Assembly (NCBI RefSeq): GCF_035920445.1
Contig: NZ_CP109162.1
Span: 1,240,001 to 1,304,000, forward strand
Direction: 5' to 3'
From: Nocardia sp. NBC_01730
Lineage (GTDB): Bacteria > Actinomycetota > Actinomycetes > Mycobacteriales > Mycobacteriaceae
Length of the DNA stretch: 64,000 nt
The position numbers and the translations under genes were made by a program. Under the pieces are notes generated by a model. That model searched no databases, was not told where the DNA came from, and saw nothing but the letters and a program-made list of their open reading frames with translations. This document shows positions 45,001-52,242 of this stretch, piece by piece (the stretch's first letter is position 1; every line of letters begins with the position of its first letter).

Positions 45001-47188
45001 GTTCTCCAACTCCGGGACCGAAGCGGTGAGCGCGGCGCTGCGCTTCGCGCGGGCTGCGACCGGCCGCAGCCGGTTCGTCATGTTCGCAGGCTCCTATCAC
45101 GGTTGGTCCGACGCCACGCTCGCGCTGCCTGCAGGTGTCGAGAAGTCGCTGCCGATGTCACGTGGAATCGGTGAGGGTGCGATGGGCGATGTCACCGTCG
45201 TCGAATACGGGATCCCGGAATCGCTCGAGACAATCCGTGGCCTCGGCCCCAATCTGGCTGCTGTACTGGTCGAACCGGTGCAGAGCCGCCGACCCGACCT
45301 GCAACCCGACCAGTTCCTACGCGAGCTGCGTTCGATCACCCACCACAGCGGCACGGCACTGATATTCGACGAGGTCATCACTGGGTTCCGGCTCGGTCCC
45401 CGCGGCGCGCAGGGCTGGTCCGGCGTCGACGCCGACCTGGTCGTCTACGGCAAGATCCTCGGCGGCGGGCTTCCGATCGGTGCGGTCGCCGGCAAAGCTG
45501 CGTTCCTAGACACCGTCGATGGCGGTGCCTGGACCTACGGCGACACCTCCTGCCCGGCCGCCACAACGACGTTCTTCGGTGGCACGTTCAACAAGAACCC
45601 GCTGGCGATGGCCGCGGCGTCGGCTGTCCTGACACGCCTGCAGCACGAGGGCCCGCACCTACAGGACCGTGTCGCGCATCTGGTGTCCAGGCTGGCCGAG
45701 GAATTCAATCGGCACTGCCGCCGTCAAGGATTCCCGATGAAGATCGTCGCGTTCTCCTCGATCTTCCGATTCATTACCGACGGCGACTACCGGCTGCACC
45801 GTAGCCCGCTCGCGCTGGACCTGTTCTTCGCCCTGCTCGCCCACTACGGCATCTACGTCCTGGAAACCCGGGTGTGTTTCCTGTCTACTGCCCACACCTC
45901 AGATGACGTGGTCCGCATCGTCGAGACGGCGAAGCAATGCCTGCAGACGTTGCGCGACAACGGATTCTTCCCCGCATCGACTGCCACCGCGCGCGGTCGA
46001 GGTTCGGCCGACGACACCCACGTGGTGCTCACCCTGCCAGCCACGTCGGCGAGGCCACCGCAGACGCGTGAAGCACTGGTCACCGGCGCCACAGGATTCC
46101 TCGGACCGCACCTGGTCAAGCAACTGCTCGAGCAGACCAGCGCCCGCATCACCTGCTTGGTCCGTGCGCACGACAACGACCACGCGCGCGGCCGCCTGCT
46201 CGATGCACTCACCCGCGCAGGCATCGCGAAGGCCGATTGGGACCCGAGGGTCACTGCGGTCGCCGCCGACCTCACCCGACCGCGACTGGGTCTGAGCGCC
46301 GCGCACTGGGACCAGCTCGCCGACCGCGTCGACGACATCTACCACTGCGCCGCCGAAGTGCATTCGCTGCACCCCTACCAGAGACTCGCTCCAGCCAACG
46401 TCGAGGGAACCCGTGAGCTGATCCAGCTCGCTGCCGACGTGCGACCGTCCCGACTGCACTACATCTCCACCGACGCAGTGTTCGACGCCCACGGCTACCA
46501 CCGGCATCGCACCATTCACGAAGACCAGCCCTTGGCCCACCACGACAGCATCTACGGCGGCGGATATGCCGAAACCAAATGGGTCGCCGAAACTCTCGTC
46601 GCCGACGCACGCAGCCAGGGCCTGCTCGTGGCAATCTACCGGCCCGGCGCCTTGCTCGGTTCCACCGACGGTGACGCCGGCCAGCCTGGGGACTTCCTGA
46701 TCCGATTCCTGCGCGGAATCATCGCCCTGGGTGTGTGCCCGGACCTCGACGCCACCATCGACCTGGTCCCAGTGGACTACGCAGCAGAGCTGGTCGTGGC
46801 GCTGTCTCAGGCCGAGCCCGCGCACCGCACCTTCCACCTCACCCACCCCGACCCGATCACCTACACCCAGCTGATCGAGGCACTTAGTCGACACGGCTAC
46901 CCCCTGCGCACCGTGGCGCTGCACGAATGGGACACCACCATCGCAGCACTGCGTCACGAACACGACAACGCTCTGTACCCGCTGGTGCCACTGTTCACCG
47001 ACTCAAGTGACCCCTACTTTCGCACCGCCCGACTGGACGTCAGCAACAGTCGCGCCACCGTCGCCGCGCGCCAGATCCACTGCCCGCCACTTCTCGAGCT
47101 GATCCCGCTGTACCTGACCAGGCTCCACGCACAACAACTGCTGCCCACACCGAACCCGAGCATCCACGAAATGACGGTGACCCGATGA
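36038..47188 (+). CDS. Hybrid NRPS-PKS: A-PCP-KS-AT-KR-ACP-KS-ACP-AMT-TD
   Basis: A 3716-residue assembly line. Adenylation domain 40-545 (YTSGSTGQPKG, 'NHYGSTECIDVA', 'LPLTPSGKLDRK'); carrier Ser in GADSL near 595; KS1 658-1085 (active Cys in ATCATSL, 834; HGTAT; KTNIGH); AT 1188-1480 (GHSLGEY near 1282, 'SRALHSPLM'); KR 1768-1950 (GGTGALG, LDD, YAAAN); ACP GLDSL near 2067; KS2 2150-2575 (ATACSSG, HGTGT, KANIGH); no second AT; ACP GADSM near 2772; class III aminotransferase of the glutamate-semialdehyde type 2855-3280 (PLP Lys in GKILGGG near 3138); thioester reductase 3345-3716 (TGATGFLG, YAETK). No condensation or thioesterase domain. An activated amino acid is expected to be extended twice, aminated at a beta-keto and released as aldehyde or alcohol. 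Coupled by ATGA to the next gene. Confidence 0.92.
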   Translation: MTRPPATTSVATPAVGASPPAATASPAQWNRVRQPYDRRCVLDLIAAVVRDHPDMPAIEAGAEVISYRQLDERSDQVAQLLIAVGATAGDLIGVCVGRSIAQITTVVGILKTGCAVVPLDPAYPPDRVAFMLTDSGAAIVVTTDDVIEDGELAPVLQQVAVVLVDNGGTPNAAAGNSTRVDAASSPEAPVYMIYTSGSTGQPKGTVVSHAAIANLVAWHRRTWLAEPGTRVLLYSPISFDVAFHEIFAGLATGAVLVVVDEETRHNPMALLDFVREQRIQKWYMPFVALQQIAQAAVTGEAPTELVELIVGGEVLRVTPAMREFARRSGCVIHNHYGSTECIDVATYTLSGDPDAWPTVVPVGRANVDNMNLYILDHRLQPVAAGEVGEIYCDGDCLAEGYHRRPGLTAQRFVANPFGLHGPRLYRMGDLGRYRDDGTIECLGRADNQLKIRGFRIEPGEVEARLAEHPAVAECAVVAAAGGHGAARLIAYVVPTAGTEVTELPQNLRAELVGELPDHMVPSVVVVVEQLPLTPSGKLDRKALLVLTAPALAQAGAGVPTRRATASAVVSRIWCQLLEVGDVDPHKSFGELGADSLMLVHAHQRIADALGRALPANVLFRHPNIHALTEYLARDNDGDIPAATKSPTEGDADREGQAGAIAIIGMACRVPGADSISRFWSNLRDGVESITPLTSAELAELPAEQTQDPHFVPVAAALDGIDQFDAEFFGISPAEAAVIDPQQRLFLEAAWEAVEDAGLDADRDRVGVFAGAAMSTYLVNNVLPAVGPDVFLSHRNFDSAADMRIEQGNAGDHLPMRASFKLGLRGPSVNVQATCATSLVAVHLARQALLSGECDAAIAGGVSIITPQRTGYRWREGLMVSRDGHCRAFDAAADGTVFGNGLGVVVLKPLARAVADGDRIYAVVSGSAVNNDGADKPAYTGPNVSAQAEVITRAHRDAGVVADDITYVETHGTATRLGDPIEISALTRAFRSTADSKSAWCAIGSVKTNIGHLDEAAGVIGLIKTALSLHHRQIPASLHFDTPNPQADLPGSPFFVSTCLRDWPADGRGPRRAGVSSFGMGGTNCHLVVEEAPPQRSPARETAAIERAVQVLPISARTPAALRASIANYYDLLEQSPDRFADICFTAATTRRHFPVRTAITATDASDAIAQLRQLLHNGSPALPVESPAGGRIAFLCTGYGSQYPQMGRALYDTEPVFRTAFNRCDAIVEPLLDRSLTDLLYGPASVHAFDDPMLAHPALFAIGYALAALWESWGVRPDLLIGHSLGEYLAATLAGVLTVDDALRLIVTRAELVETRTPPGTMVQVGADEATVAAAVAPWASTVSIAAINGPEATVISGDSQAIEQIVTDLARRGIATVALAVSRALHSPLMAAARDPYRVATESVTYSSPRIDIIANATGDLAEPTDMRADYWVNHLTTPVRFTDALATAARHGVTTFIEIGPKPVLTALGQRCLPGPDKTWLPSMNTRDPHAAIHSLRQLYRNGTPLDWRGFHAPFQRCRVPLPTYPFQSTRHWIDRPSRTPAAVVGDPPREKDIMPPLQFLDLTWEPAPEGSSSAPGTYVVVGPPSDFATRLIAGLRAQGTSCAHISTSGSGSMPQVQQLSTELGRLVTPGIGLHVIVADTYRSNDPATSLLPVIEAAHTIVTFAGTRPVGSLWMLTGDNDLRSAGLAALARTITAEHPELACVALVVPATPTAADIGAAVSCLRRPTSGEQLAVRDGRLYRARLTARRSSTGDGAEMVDSMPIRRDGTYLITGGTGALGLQVALTLSRRRPARLVLLSRRGEPADDAVWQALTGTGVEVEVVRGDVADETMLRSLVDRIGPTLRGIVHCAAVLDDGIFLRQSQKRMESVLAAKVRGAWLLHQLTRDIAELDFFVLFSSLAAVVGYQGQAAYAAANGVLCELARHRHRHGLPALAVSWGSWAGKGMTGRLSDTHLAQIESDGEQLLDPTTAAAALTALPSQHPHVAVATMDWDRFAATRSNPTPVLDNLTSAEPSPPLHPDLPGRAKAVTTKGPLVMETVTMVVAELLGVDADRLDLRRGFSEQGLDSLTALDLRARLQTRLGVRLPATVAFDHPNVHSLADHLADLVPHFDAATEPDQASTVEPVELTTAGKCPAADALNDAEDQVAIIGMAIRFPGADTTTEFWDLLCAGTDMVATIPGDRWDVDAYYDPSPHTPGKMNVRCAATLGDIDSFDARFFGISPREAARMDPRHRMLLETVWHAVEDAAIDPTQLRGSDTGVFVGADEFLNDHLRGLDADDLGEDPYVATGATLSMTAGRLSHALGCHGPSMVLATACSSGLVAVHTAVASIRRGECGLAIVGSGKLLIDPMETVQLCKTGALAPDGRSKAFSADANGFGRGEGIAALVLKRLDRALADGEPIHAVIRGSAINHDGPSSGLTVPNGTAQVSVIRNAIADAGVTPDQVGYVETHGTGTQLGDPIELNALAQVFTGRPRPVLVGSVKANIGHLEEAAGLAGLIKTVLTLQAATIAPQPHCERLNTNIDWSGLPVQVPHATTSWPSGAPRIAGVSAFGMSGTNAHLIVEAAPSRQSPPRSGRFVYPVSARDQTDLRGSVRALAAALTADTDPSALAYTLQVGRHHYAHRLAIVATSIEELRTHLRAVLTDTAAGPEVQRGGPDTAGSVPAPTRDAVSTARAWCQGQAIDWAALYDSPPQRISVPGYPFRRDQVESRRRASAPAATSDPAPQQAAQPDLVGSPALTQQIHEHVAALLGYTPDTLDPSADLQQLGADSMIYTRIGHYLLDQHSITITFDELFDEANSVDAIYALVTARQRPGPRTNPTDNHPTSPVAAPQAAAAAPIHRAGPGMLGSSATSPEPLTGEQERFVREFVSAYADRTAKSKAAAEHDMPVMANCRAGTFQPALKEMTYPIVAARSQGARFWDLDGNEYLDVSMGYGVHFFGYNPDFLDEALRAQLDEGVHIGPQAAVSGQVARTLCQLTGTERAVFSNSGTEAVSAALRFARAATGRSRFVMFAGSYHGWSDATLALPAGVEKSLPMSRGIGEGAMGDVTVVEYGIPESLETIRGLGPNLAAVLVEPVQSRRPDLQPDQFLRELRSITHHSGTALIFDEVITGFRLGPRGAQGWSGVDADLVVYGKILGGGLPIGAVAGKAAFLDTVDGGAWTYGDTSCPAATTTFFGGTFNKNPLAMAAASAVLTRLQHEGPHLQDRVAHLVSRLAEEFNRHCRRQGFPMKIVAFSSIFRFITDGDYRLHRSPLALDLFFALLAHYGIYVLETRVCFLSTAHTSDDVVRIVETAKQCLQTLRDNGFFPASTATARGRGSADDTHVVLTLPATSARPPQTREALVTGATGFLGPHLVKQLLEQTSARITCLVRAHDNDHARGRLLDALTRAGIAKADWDPRVTAVAADLTRPRLGLSAAHWDQLADRVDDIYHCAAEVHSLHPYQRLAPANVEGTRELIQLAADVRPSRLHYISTDAVFDAHGYHRHRTIHEDQPLAHHDSIYGGGYAETKWVAETLVADARSQGLLVAIYRPGALLGSTDGDAGQPGDFLIRFLRGIIALGVCPDLDATIDLVPVDYAAELVVALSQAEPAHRTFHLTHPDPITYTQLIEALSRHGYPLRTVALHEWDTTIAALRHEHDNALYPLVPLFTDSSDPYFRTARLDVSNSRATVAARQIHCPPLLELIPLYLTRLHAQQLLPTPNPSIHEMTVTR

Positions 47189-49587
47189 CGACCCCTCTGC
47201 CGCCCAACCACTTCCCTGAGATGCACGCCACCAACTTCGACTGGGTACGCAACGTCCTCGGCTGGAAGGTCTCCACCCTCGACACCATTCACAGCGAATC
47301 GGTGTCGCGAACAGAGGGACAGATGGGCGAAGTCTTCCGACTCCGCCTCGGCGAGAATTCATTGATTTACAAGACCAGCCCCGCCGGCAACGGTGACTGG
47401 CAGAAACTGACCCGTGACACCGGACTCCTCGACCGCGAGATCGCCAGCTATCAGGCACTGGCCGCACACGGTCCGATCGCCCGAACAATCGCGCCGCGCT
47501 GCTACCGCACAATCCGGCATCCCGACGGCACCGCGGCGATCGCGTTGGAAGACCTCGGCGACGGAGTGTCCGCCACCGAAATGGCCGACGGCCTCAACTA
47601 CCGCCAAGCCCACGCGGCCGTCACGACCCTGGCGACCCTGCACTCGCTGTCGGCAACCACCGGCCGCCCGAAATCGCCGCACCAGTGGCTGCTCACCGCA
47701 ACCTCACCCGCGCTGATCGACGCCATCGAACTCGGACTGCACGACCTGCCAGAAGCGCTGACCGGGTTGGGCATCGACCGAAGTCCCACCTCAGTGCAGC
47801 GCCTCGACCGCCCCAGACTGCGAAACCTGCTCGGCCAGGCCAACCGCAGCAGTGTGAATGCGCTGTGCCACGGCGACGTCTGGCCCGGCAACATCATCTT
47901 CGCCGCCACCAGCGACCCACAACACCCCGCCACCGCACGCCTCATCGACTGGCAATTCGCTATGTGGGGCAACCCCCTGACCGACGTCGCGCTCCTGCTG
48001 AAAACCTCGCTGGCCCCGGCAGCGCGCCGGGCTTGGCAGGAACAGCTGCTGCGGCACTACCACCACATTCTCACTATCCGCAGCAACCTCACCTACCCCT
48101 GGTCAGCGTGCCTCGAGGACTATCAACGCGCAGAGCCGTTCGCCGCGATCGTGGCCCTCGCCTCCGCCACGGCCTACATCGGCAAGATGACCCCCGCCGA
48201 CCGCGCCTGCTTCACCGACAGGATCGCCATCGCCCTCGACGACGCCGACACAGCTACACAGACGAAGGCCGGACACCGCGGTCCACACACCCAGGTGGCC
48301 ATAGACATTCCCCGCACTGTAGAGATCGCGGTCATCGGCGCCGGGATGTTCGGATCCGCGGCCGCGAAGTACCTCAGCACCGAAGGCGCCGACGTCCTTG
48401 TCATCGGTCCTGGCGAACCCGACGACCGCCGCGGTGACCAACACAGCTTCGCCGCGCACTACGATCAGGCTCGAATCTGCCGACGCATGGGATGGGATCC
48501 GGTGTGGGCCGAACTCGACGCACGCTCGCTCGAGCGGTACCGAAGTATCGAATCCGCCTCCGGGGTCGAATTTTTCACCGACTGCGGGTCGCTGGTCCTT
48601 CTCGCCGGCTCCATCGGCCACCGCACGACGGCCATGGCTGCCCAGTGTCGTGACGAAGGGATCGCTGTCGAACGCATTGACGCGGCCACGCTCACCGCAC
48701 AGTTTCCAACCCTGGGGCTACCCGCACTCGACGGCGGTGTGGAGGGACTACTGGAACGCACCCACGCCGGCTACCTGAATCCACGTCGTCTCGTGTCCGC
48801 ACAGTTCGCTCTGGCCCAGGCTGAAGGAGCACGCTGCCTGCGCGCCTCCGTGCGCCAGGTCGTCGAGCACCAGGGCCGATGGCTCCTCACCCTCGACGGG
48901 CCGCGCGGACAGTTCGAGGTGTCCGCGGAGAAGGTGTTGGTCGCGGCTGGCACATTCACCAACCACAACGGCGTCCTCCCGGACGGGCACCGCCTGGCGA
49001 TGCGCGCCTACGCTGAGCCCAACCTCCTGTTCGAGGTGGGCGAAGCCCAGCGTGAGGAACTCGGTGCGTTGCCGCCGATCGTCACCGTCGACCCCGCCGA
49101 CACCGGCAACGCCAACCAGTCGATCTACCTGGTGCCGCCGGTGCTCTATCCCGACGGGCGCTGCTGGATGCGGATCGGACCTGGCATGCAGCCGTGCGTG
49201 CAGCCACTGGACGGCGTCGAGGAGATGATCGCCTGGTACAGGCGCCAGGTGATCACACCGACCCAAGCCACTCTGCTCACCACCGTCATGCAGACGATGG
49301 TGCCGAGTCTGGCCTCCACCTCGGTCCGGCATGCGACCTGCATCATCGAGAAGACCCCGACCCGCTACCCGTACATCGGGCACGTCGACGACGAAACCTT
49401 CACCGTCGCGGTCGGCGGAAACGGCCACGGCGCCCGAGGTTCCGACGAGATCGGCCGTCTCGCAGCCAACCTGGTCCTGGGCAAGCCGTGGGACAGCCCA
49501 CTGCCGCAGGACACCTTCGCCCCGGTCGCAGGCCACGACACCGAGGACACCACGATGTGCCTGAAACCACCGTTCGGGCTCTGCTGA
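47185..49587 (+). CDS. Kinase (APH-like)-FAD oxidase (DAO-like) fusion
   Basis: 800 residues, ATG 47185 overlapping the megasynthase stop. Residues 1-365 form a choline/aminoglycoside-kinase-like domain: ATP-loop 'GQMGEVFRLRL', catalytic 'LCHGDVWPGNIIF' (about 231-243) and metal-binding 'LIDWQFAMWGNP'. Residues 375-790 form a DAO-type flavoenzyme: FAD motif 'VAVIGAGMFGSAAAKYL' in near form, and a C-terminal 'GGNGHGARGSDEIGRLAANL'. It should phosphorylate and oxidise (at a C-N bond) the product or intermediate of the assembly line; the order is unknown. Phosphorylation could serve self-protection. No frameshift or internal start separates the halves, so the fusion looks genuine. Confidence 0.85.
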   Translation: MTTPLPPNHFPEMHATNFDWVRNVLGWKVSTLDTIHSESVSRTEGQMGEVFRLRLGENSLIYKTSPAGNGDWQKLTRDTGLLDREIASYQALAAHGPIARTIAPRCYRTIRHPDGTAAIALEDLGDGVSATEMADGLNYRQAHAAVTTLATLHSLSATTGRPKSPHQWLLTATSPALIDAIELGLHDLPEALTGLGIDRSPTSVQRLDRPRLRNLLGQANRSSVNALCHGDVWPGNIIFAATSDPQHPATARLIDWQFAMWGNPLTDVALLLKTSLAPAARRAWQEQLLRHYHHILTIRSNLTYPWSACLEDYQRAEPFAAIVALASATAYIGKMTPADRACFTDRIAIALDDADTATQTKAGHRGPHTQVAIDIPRTVEIAVIGAGMFGSAAAKYLSTEGADVLVIGPGEPDDRRGDQHSFAAHYDQARICRRMGWDPVWAELDARSLERYRSIESASGVEFFTDCGSLVLLAGSIGHRTTAMAAQCRDEGIAVERIDAATLTAQFPTLGLPALDGGVEGLLERTHAGYLNPRRLVSAQFALAQAEGARCLRASVRQVVEHQGRWLLTLDGPRGQFEVSAEKVLVAAGTFTNHNGVLPDGHRLAMRAYAEPNLLFEVGEAQREELGALPPIVTVDPADTGNANQSIYLVPPVLYPDGRCWMRIGPGMQPCVQPLDGVEEMIAWYRRQVITPTQATLLTTVMQTMVPSLASTSVRHATCIIEKTPTRYPYIGHVDDETFTVAVGGNGHGARGSDEIGRLAANLVLGKPWDSPLPQDTFAPVAGHDTEDTTMCLKPPFGLC

Positions 49588-49628
49588 ACAACACGACCTC
49601 GGCTCGGCACCGAGCGCCTACTACAGAA

Positions 49629-49664
49629 GCGGCCCGCCTGGCATCGAACTGCCAGGCGGGCCGC
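49629..49664. terminator. Bidirectional hairpin terminator
   Basis: GCGGCCCGCCTGGCA (49629-49643) pairs perfectly with TGCCAGGCGGGCCGC (49650-49664) around a six-base loop. It lies 40 bases after the fusion gene's stop and 15 before the stop of the convergent PurF-like gene, so it can serve both. No U-run follows, as is usual in GC-rich actinomycetes. Confidence 0.85.
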
Positions 49665-49679
49665 GAGGTCAGAGTCCGT

Positions 49680-51089
49680 CTACTTGACGGCGGCGATGGC
49701 CGAATCGGGGACCGGAATCGGATAGTCACCGGTCAAGCAGGCCGTACACAGCCCCGTCCGCTTTCCGGGTGTGATCGCCTCGACCATGTCGTCGATGTCG
49801 AGATAGGCCAGGCTGTCGGCGCCCAAGTACTCCCGGATCTCCTCGACACTCATCCGCGACGCCACCAGCTTCGACCGATCCGTGGTGTCCATGCCAAACC
49901 AGCACGGCCACTTGTACGGCGGCGACAGCACCCGAAGATGGATCTCGGCCGCCCCCGCCTTGCGCATCATCCGCATCGTCTCTCGCAGCGTTGTCGCCCT
50001 GATGATCGAGTCTTCCACGACCACCAGCCGCTGACCCTCGATGTTCTCGCGGATCGGGTTGAGCTTGATGCGCACGGCATTGCTGCGAAGCTCTTGGTTG
50101 GGTGCGATGAACGTCCTGCCGATATAGCGGTTCTTGACGAACCCGTCGACGAAGGGAATGCCGGATTCCCTGGCATAGCCTTGAGCGCCCGGCACACTGG
50201 ACTCCGGGATCGGCACCACCGCGTCGGCCTGCACAGGATCCTGGCGAGCCAATGCTTCCCCCATCCTCTGCCGGACCCGATGAACGTTCTGCCCCAGCAG
50301 GTTCCCGTCCGGTCGGGCGAAGTAGACGAACTCGAACGAACACAAAGCGTGCTCGACCGCAGGTGTCGGGGTCATCGAGTGGACGCCGCCGGCGTTGATG
50401 ACAACGACCTCACCGGGAGCAATCTCCCGAACTGTCTCCGCGCCTACGACATCCAGGGCAGGGGTTTCCGAGGCCAGTACCCAGCCGTCATCGAGCTGGC
50501 CCAGGAACAGCGGACGGAACCCTTGTGGGTCGCGGGCGCCGATCAGGAAGTCAGAACCGAGTAGCACCAGCGAGAACGCGCCACTGAGCTGGGGAATCGT
50601 GCGTGTGAAGGCGTCGACGACCTCCTGCTGGTCGCCGTTGCATGCATCGTCGGATAGCTCGCGAGCAAGCAGTTCGGCGACCAATCCGCTGTCGCTGCCG
50701 ATCCCGTCATAGGGGATTCCGAGGTCTGCTGAGAGCTGTGCGGTGTTGACCAAGTTGCCGTTGTGTGCGAGGGCGAACTGGTGTCGGCGCACGTCACGGT
50801 AGACGGGCTGGCAGTTGCTCCAGTCCCCGGATCCAGTCGTCGAATATCGGGTGTGGCCGATTGCCAGATCACCCTGGAGCGTTTGCAAACGTCGATCGTC
50901 GAAAATTGTTGAAACGAGGCCGGTGTCTTTGTCGACCCACATCTTCTGGCCGTCACTGACAGCGATTCCGGCGGCCTCCTGCCCTCGATGTTGTAGGGCG
51001 AACAAGCCGAGATAGGTCAAGTGGGAGACGGGATTTCCGGGAGCGTAGAGGCCGAATACACCACAGGCCTCCTTGGGGGAGTCGTCCAC
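49680..51089 (-). CDS. Amidophosphoribosyltransferase paralogue (PurF-like)
   Basis: 469 residues from ATG 51089. The N-terminal glutaminase keeps the nucleophile Cys9 after a short propeptide (EACGVFGLYAPG), 'LQHRGQEAAGIAVSDG' and 'GHTRYSTTGSG'. The C-terminal transferase has Fe-S-type Cys residues (PCWF, LCTACL). The PRPP loop, VVDDSIVRGTT in housekeeping enzymes, reads VVEDSIIRATT (about 357-366), so the first Asp is Glu and the Gly is Ala. PurF transfers ammonia to PRPP, giving phosphoribosylamine, in purine synthesis. Its place beside a biosynthetic locus and the altered loop suggest a specialised or resistant copy; it could still be the only purF, which cannot be judged here. Confidence 0.88.
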   Translation of the reverse strand: MDDSPKEACGVFGLYAPGNPVSHLTYLGLFALQHRGQEAAGIAVSDGQKMWVDKDTGLVSTIFDDRRLQTLQGDLAIGHTRYSTTGSGDWSNCQPVYRDVRRHQFALAHNGNLVNTAQLSADLGIPYDGIGSDSGLVAELLARELSDDACNGDQQEVVDAFTRTIPQLSGAFSLVLLGSDFLIGARDPQGFRPLFLGQLDDGWVLASETPALDVVGAETVREIAPGEVVVINAGGVHSMTPTPAVEHALCSFEFVYFARPDGNLLGQNVHRVRQRMGEALARQDPVQADAVVPIPESSVPGAQGYARESGIPFVDGFVKNRYIGRTFIAPNQELRSNAVRIKLNPIRENIEGQRLVVVEDSIIRATTLRETMRMMRKAGAAEIHLRVLSPPYKWPCWFGMDTTDRSKLVASRMSVEEIREYLGADSLAYLDIDDMVEAITPGKRTGLCTACLTGDYPIPVPDSAIAAVK

Positions 51090-51224
51090 ACCAAGAGAGT
51101 ACCCGGAGGGTTCTCCATCGCTAAGAGCGAAACGGCACCGGATCGTCAGGCAGGCTCGTCATGACGGAAGCTTTTGTGGCGCAGTCGAGCTCGTGTGTAT
51201 GGGCTCGAAGCTCGCAATTCGGGC

Positions 51225-52115
51225 TTAGGCGCCGAACCATCGGGAGAGGACATGGGCCACACCGTCGTCCTCGACAGGCGGGCAGACGGCATCAGCTGCG
51301 TCCCGCACACAGTCGGGTGCGTGCCCCATGGCGATCCCGAGCCCCGCCCAACGGAGCAACTCGATGTCATTGATTCCGTCGCCGATGGCGAGCGTCTGTG
51401 CCCGGGGTATCCCGAACTCGCCGCGCACGAACTCGGCTGCGCAGGCTTTGCTCACATCGGCCGCCGTAAGGTCAGCGAAGGTATCGCCTGGATCCATCCA
51501 GGTGCGCACTCCAGGCAGCACCACCGCAGAGAGCGCGGTAGCTAGATCGTCAGAAGATCGCCCGGGCCAATGCACCGCAAGCCGTGTCGATGCGGAGCTG
51601 GCCAGCTCATCAACCTCTACCAACTGGACAGTCCCGAAGTGCATATCCGAGTCGTCGGTGGGTGCAGTAGCCAAGACACCAGTGCCTGGATTTTCGGCAA
51701 CGAACACCGCGCCCGGAAGGCGTTCGCGCAGAATCTGCACCGGCCGCGCCAATTCGAATGATTCGCAGCGAAGAACTATTCCGGATTCGACGTCGATGAT
51801 GACGGCCCCATTCGAGCAGATTGCCCGACCGGAGTGTATGCCGAGCTCATGAAGAAACGGGATGGTCGCTGGTGCCGCACGGCCGGTGCCCAGAACCACC
51901 GCCGTGGCGGATCGAATGGCGCCAGTCACCGCGGCCCGCACACCGGGGCTGACAGTCCTATGAGCTGACGGATTCGAATAGGCATCAACCGGGCAGATCG
52001 TGCCGTCGATGTCCAATACGACCATCCGTGGTGGCCGTAGGCCGACGCCCGCGCCAGGGTGCTCACCGGGCATGGTCGGCGATGCCTTAGACATTTCCAT
52101 CGACACGGTCAACAT
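51225..52115 (-). CDS. HAD-family (Cof-type) phosphatase
   Basis: 296 residues from the first start at 52115; an internal ATG giving MPGEHPGAG is a plausible later start. Motif I 'VVLDIDGTICP' (near residue 33), motif II-like 'VVLGTGR' and motif IV 'AIGDGINDIELL' (near 242) with a C2 cap of the Cof type. It should dephosphorylate a sugar phosphate or similar small molecule. It follows the PurF-like gene's promoter region on the same strand. If the fusion kinase phosphorylates the product, this could be the matching phosphatase, but that is conjecture. Confidence 0.85.
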   Translation of the reverse strand: MLTVSMEMSKASPTMPGEHPGAGVGLRPPRMVVLDIDGTICPVDAYSNPSAHRTVSPGVRAAVTGAIRSATAVVLGTGRAAPATIPFLHELGIHSGRAICSNGAVIIDVESGIVLRCESFELARPVQILRERLPGAVFVAENPGTGVLATAPTDDSDMHFGTVQLVEVDELASSASTRLAVHWPGRSSDDLATALSAVVLPGVRTWMDPGDTFADLTAADVSKACAAEFVRGEFGIPRAQTLAIGDGINDIELLRWAGLGIAMGHAPDCVRDAADAVCPPVEDDGVAHVLSRWFGA

Positions 52116-52242
52116 GTAGCAGACTCGGCGCGCATTGGCGTTCCCGGCAGGCGCATCCTGTGGAACTGCCCGGCAACCTGGCCGACGGAAGCTGGAGCGC
52201 CGATTCCGTGGCAGGCGGAAAGCTCAACCAGCAGCGCATCCC

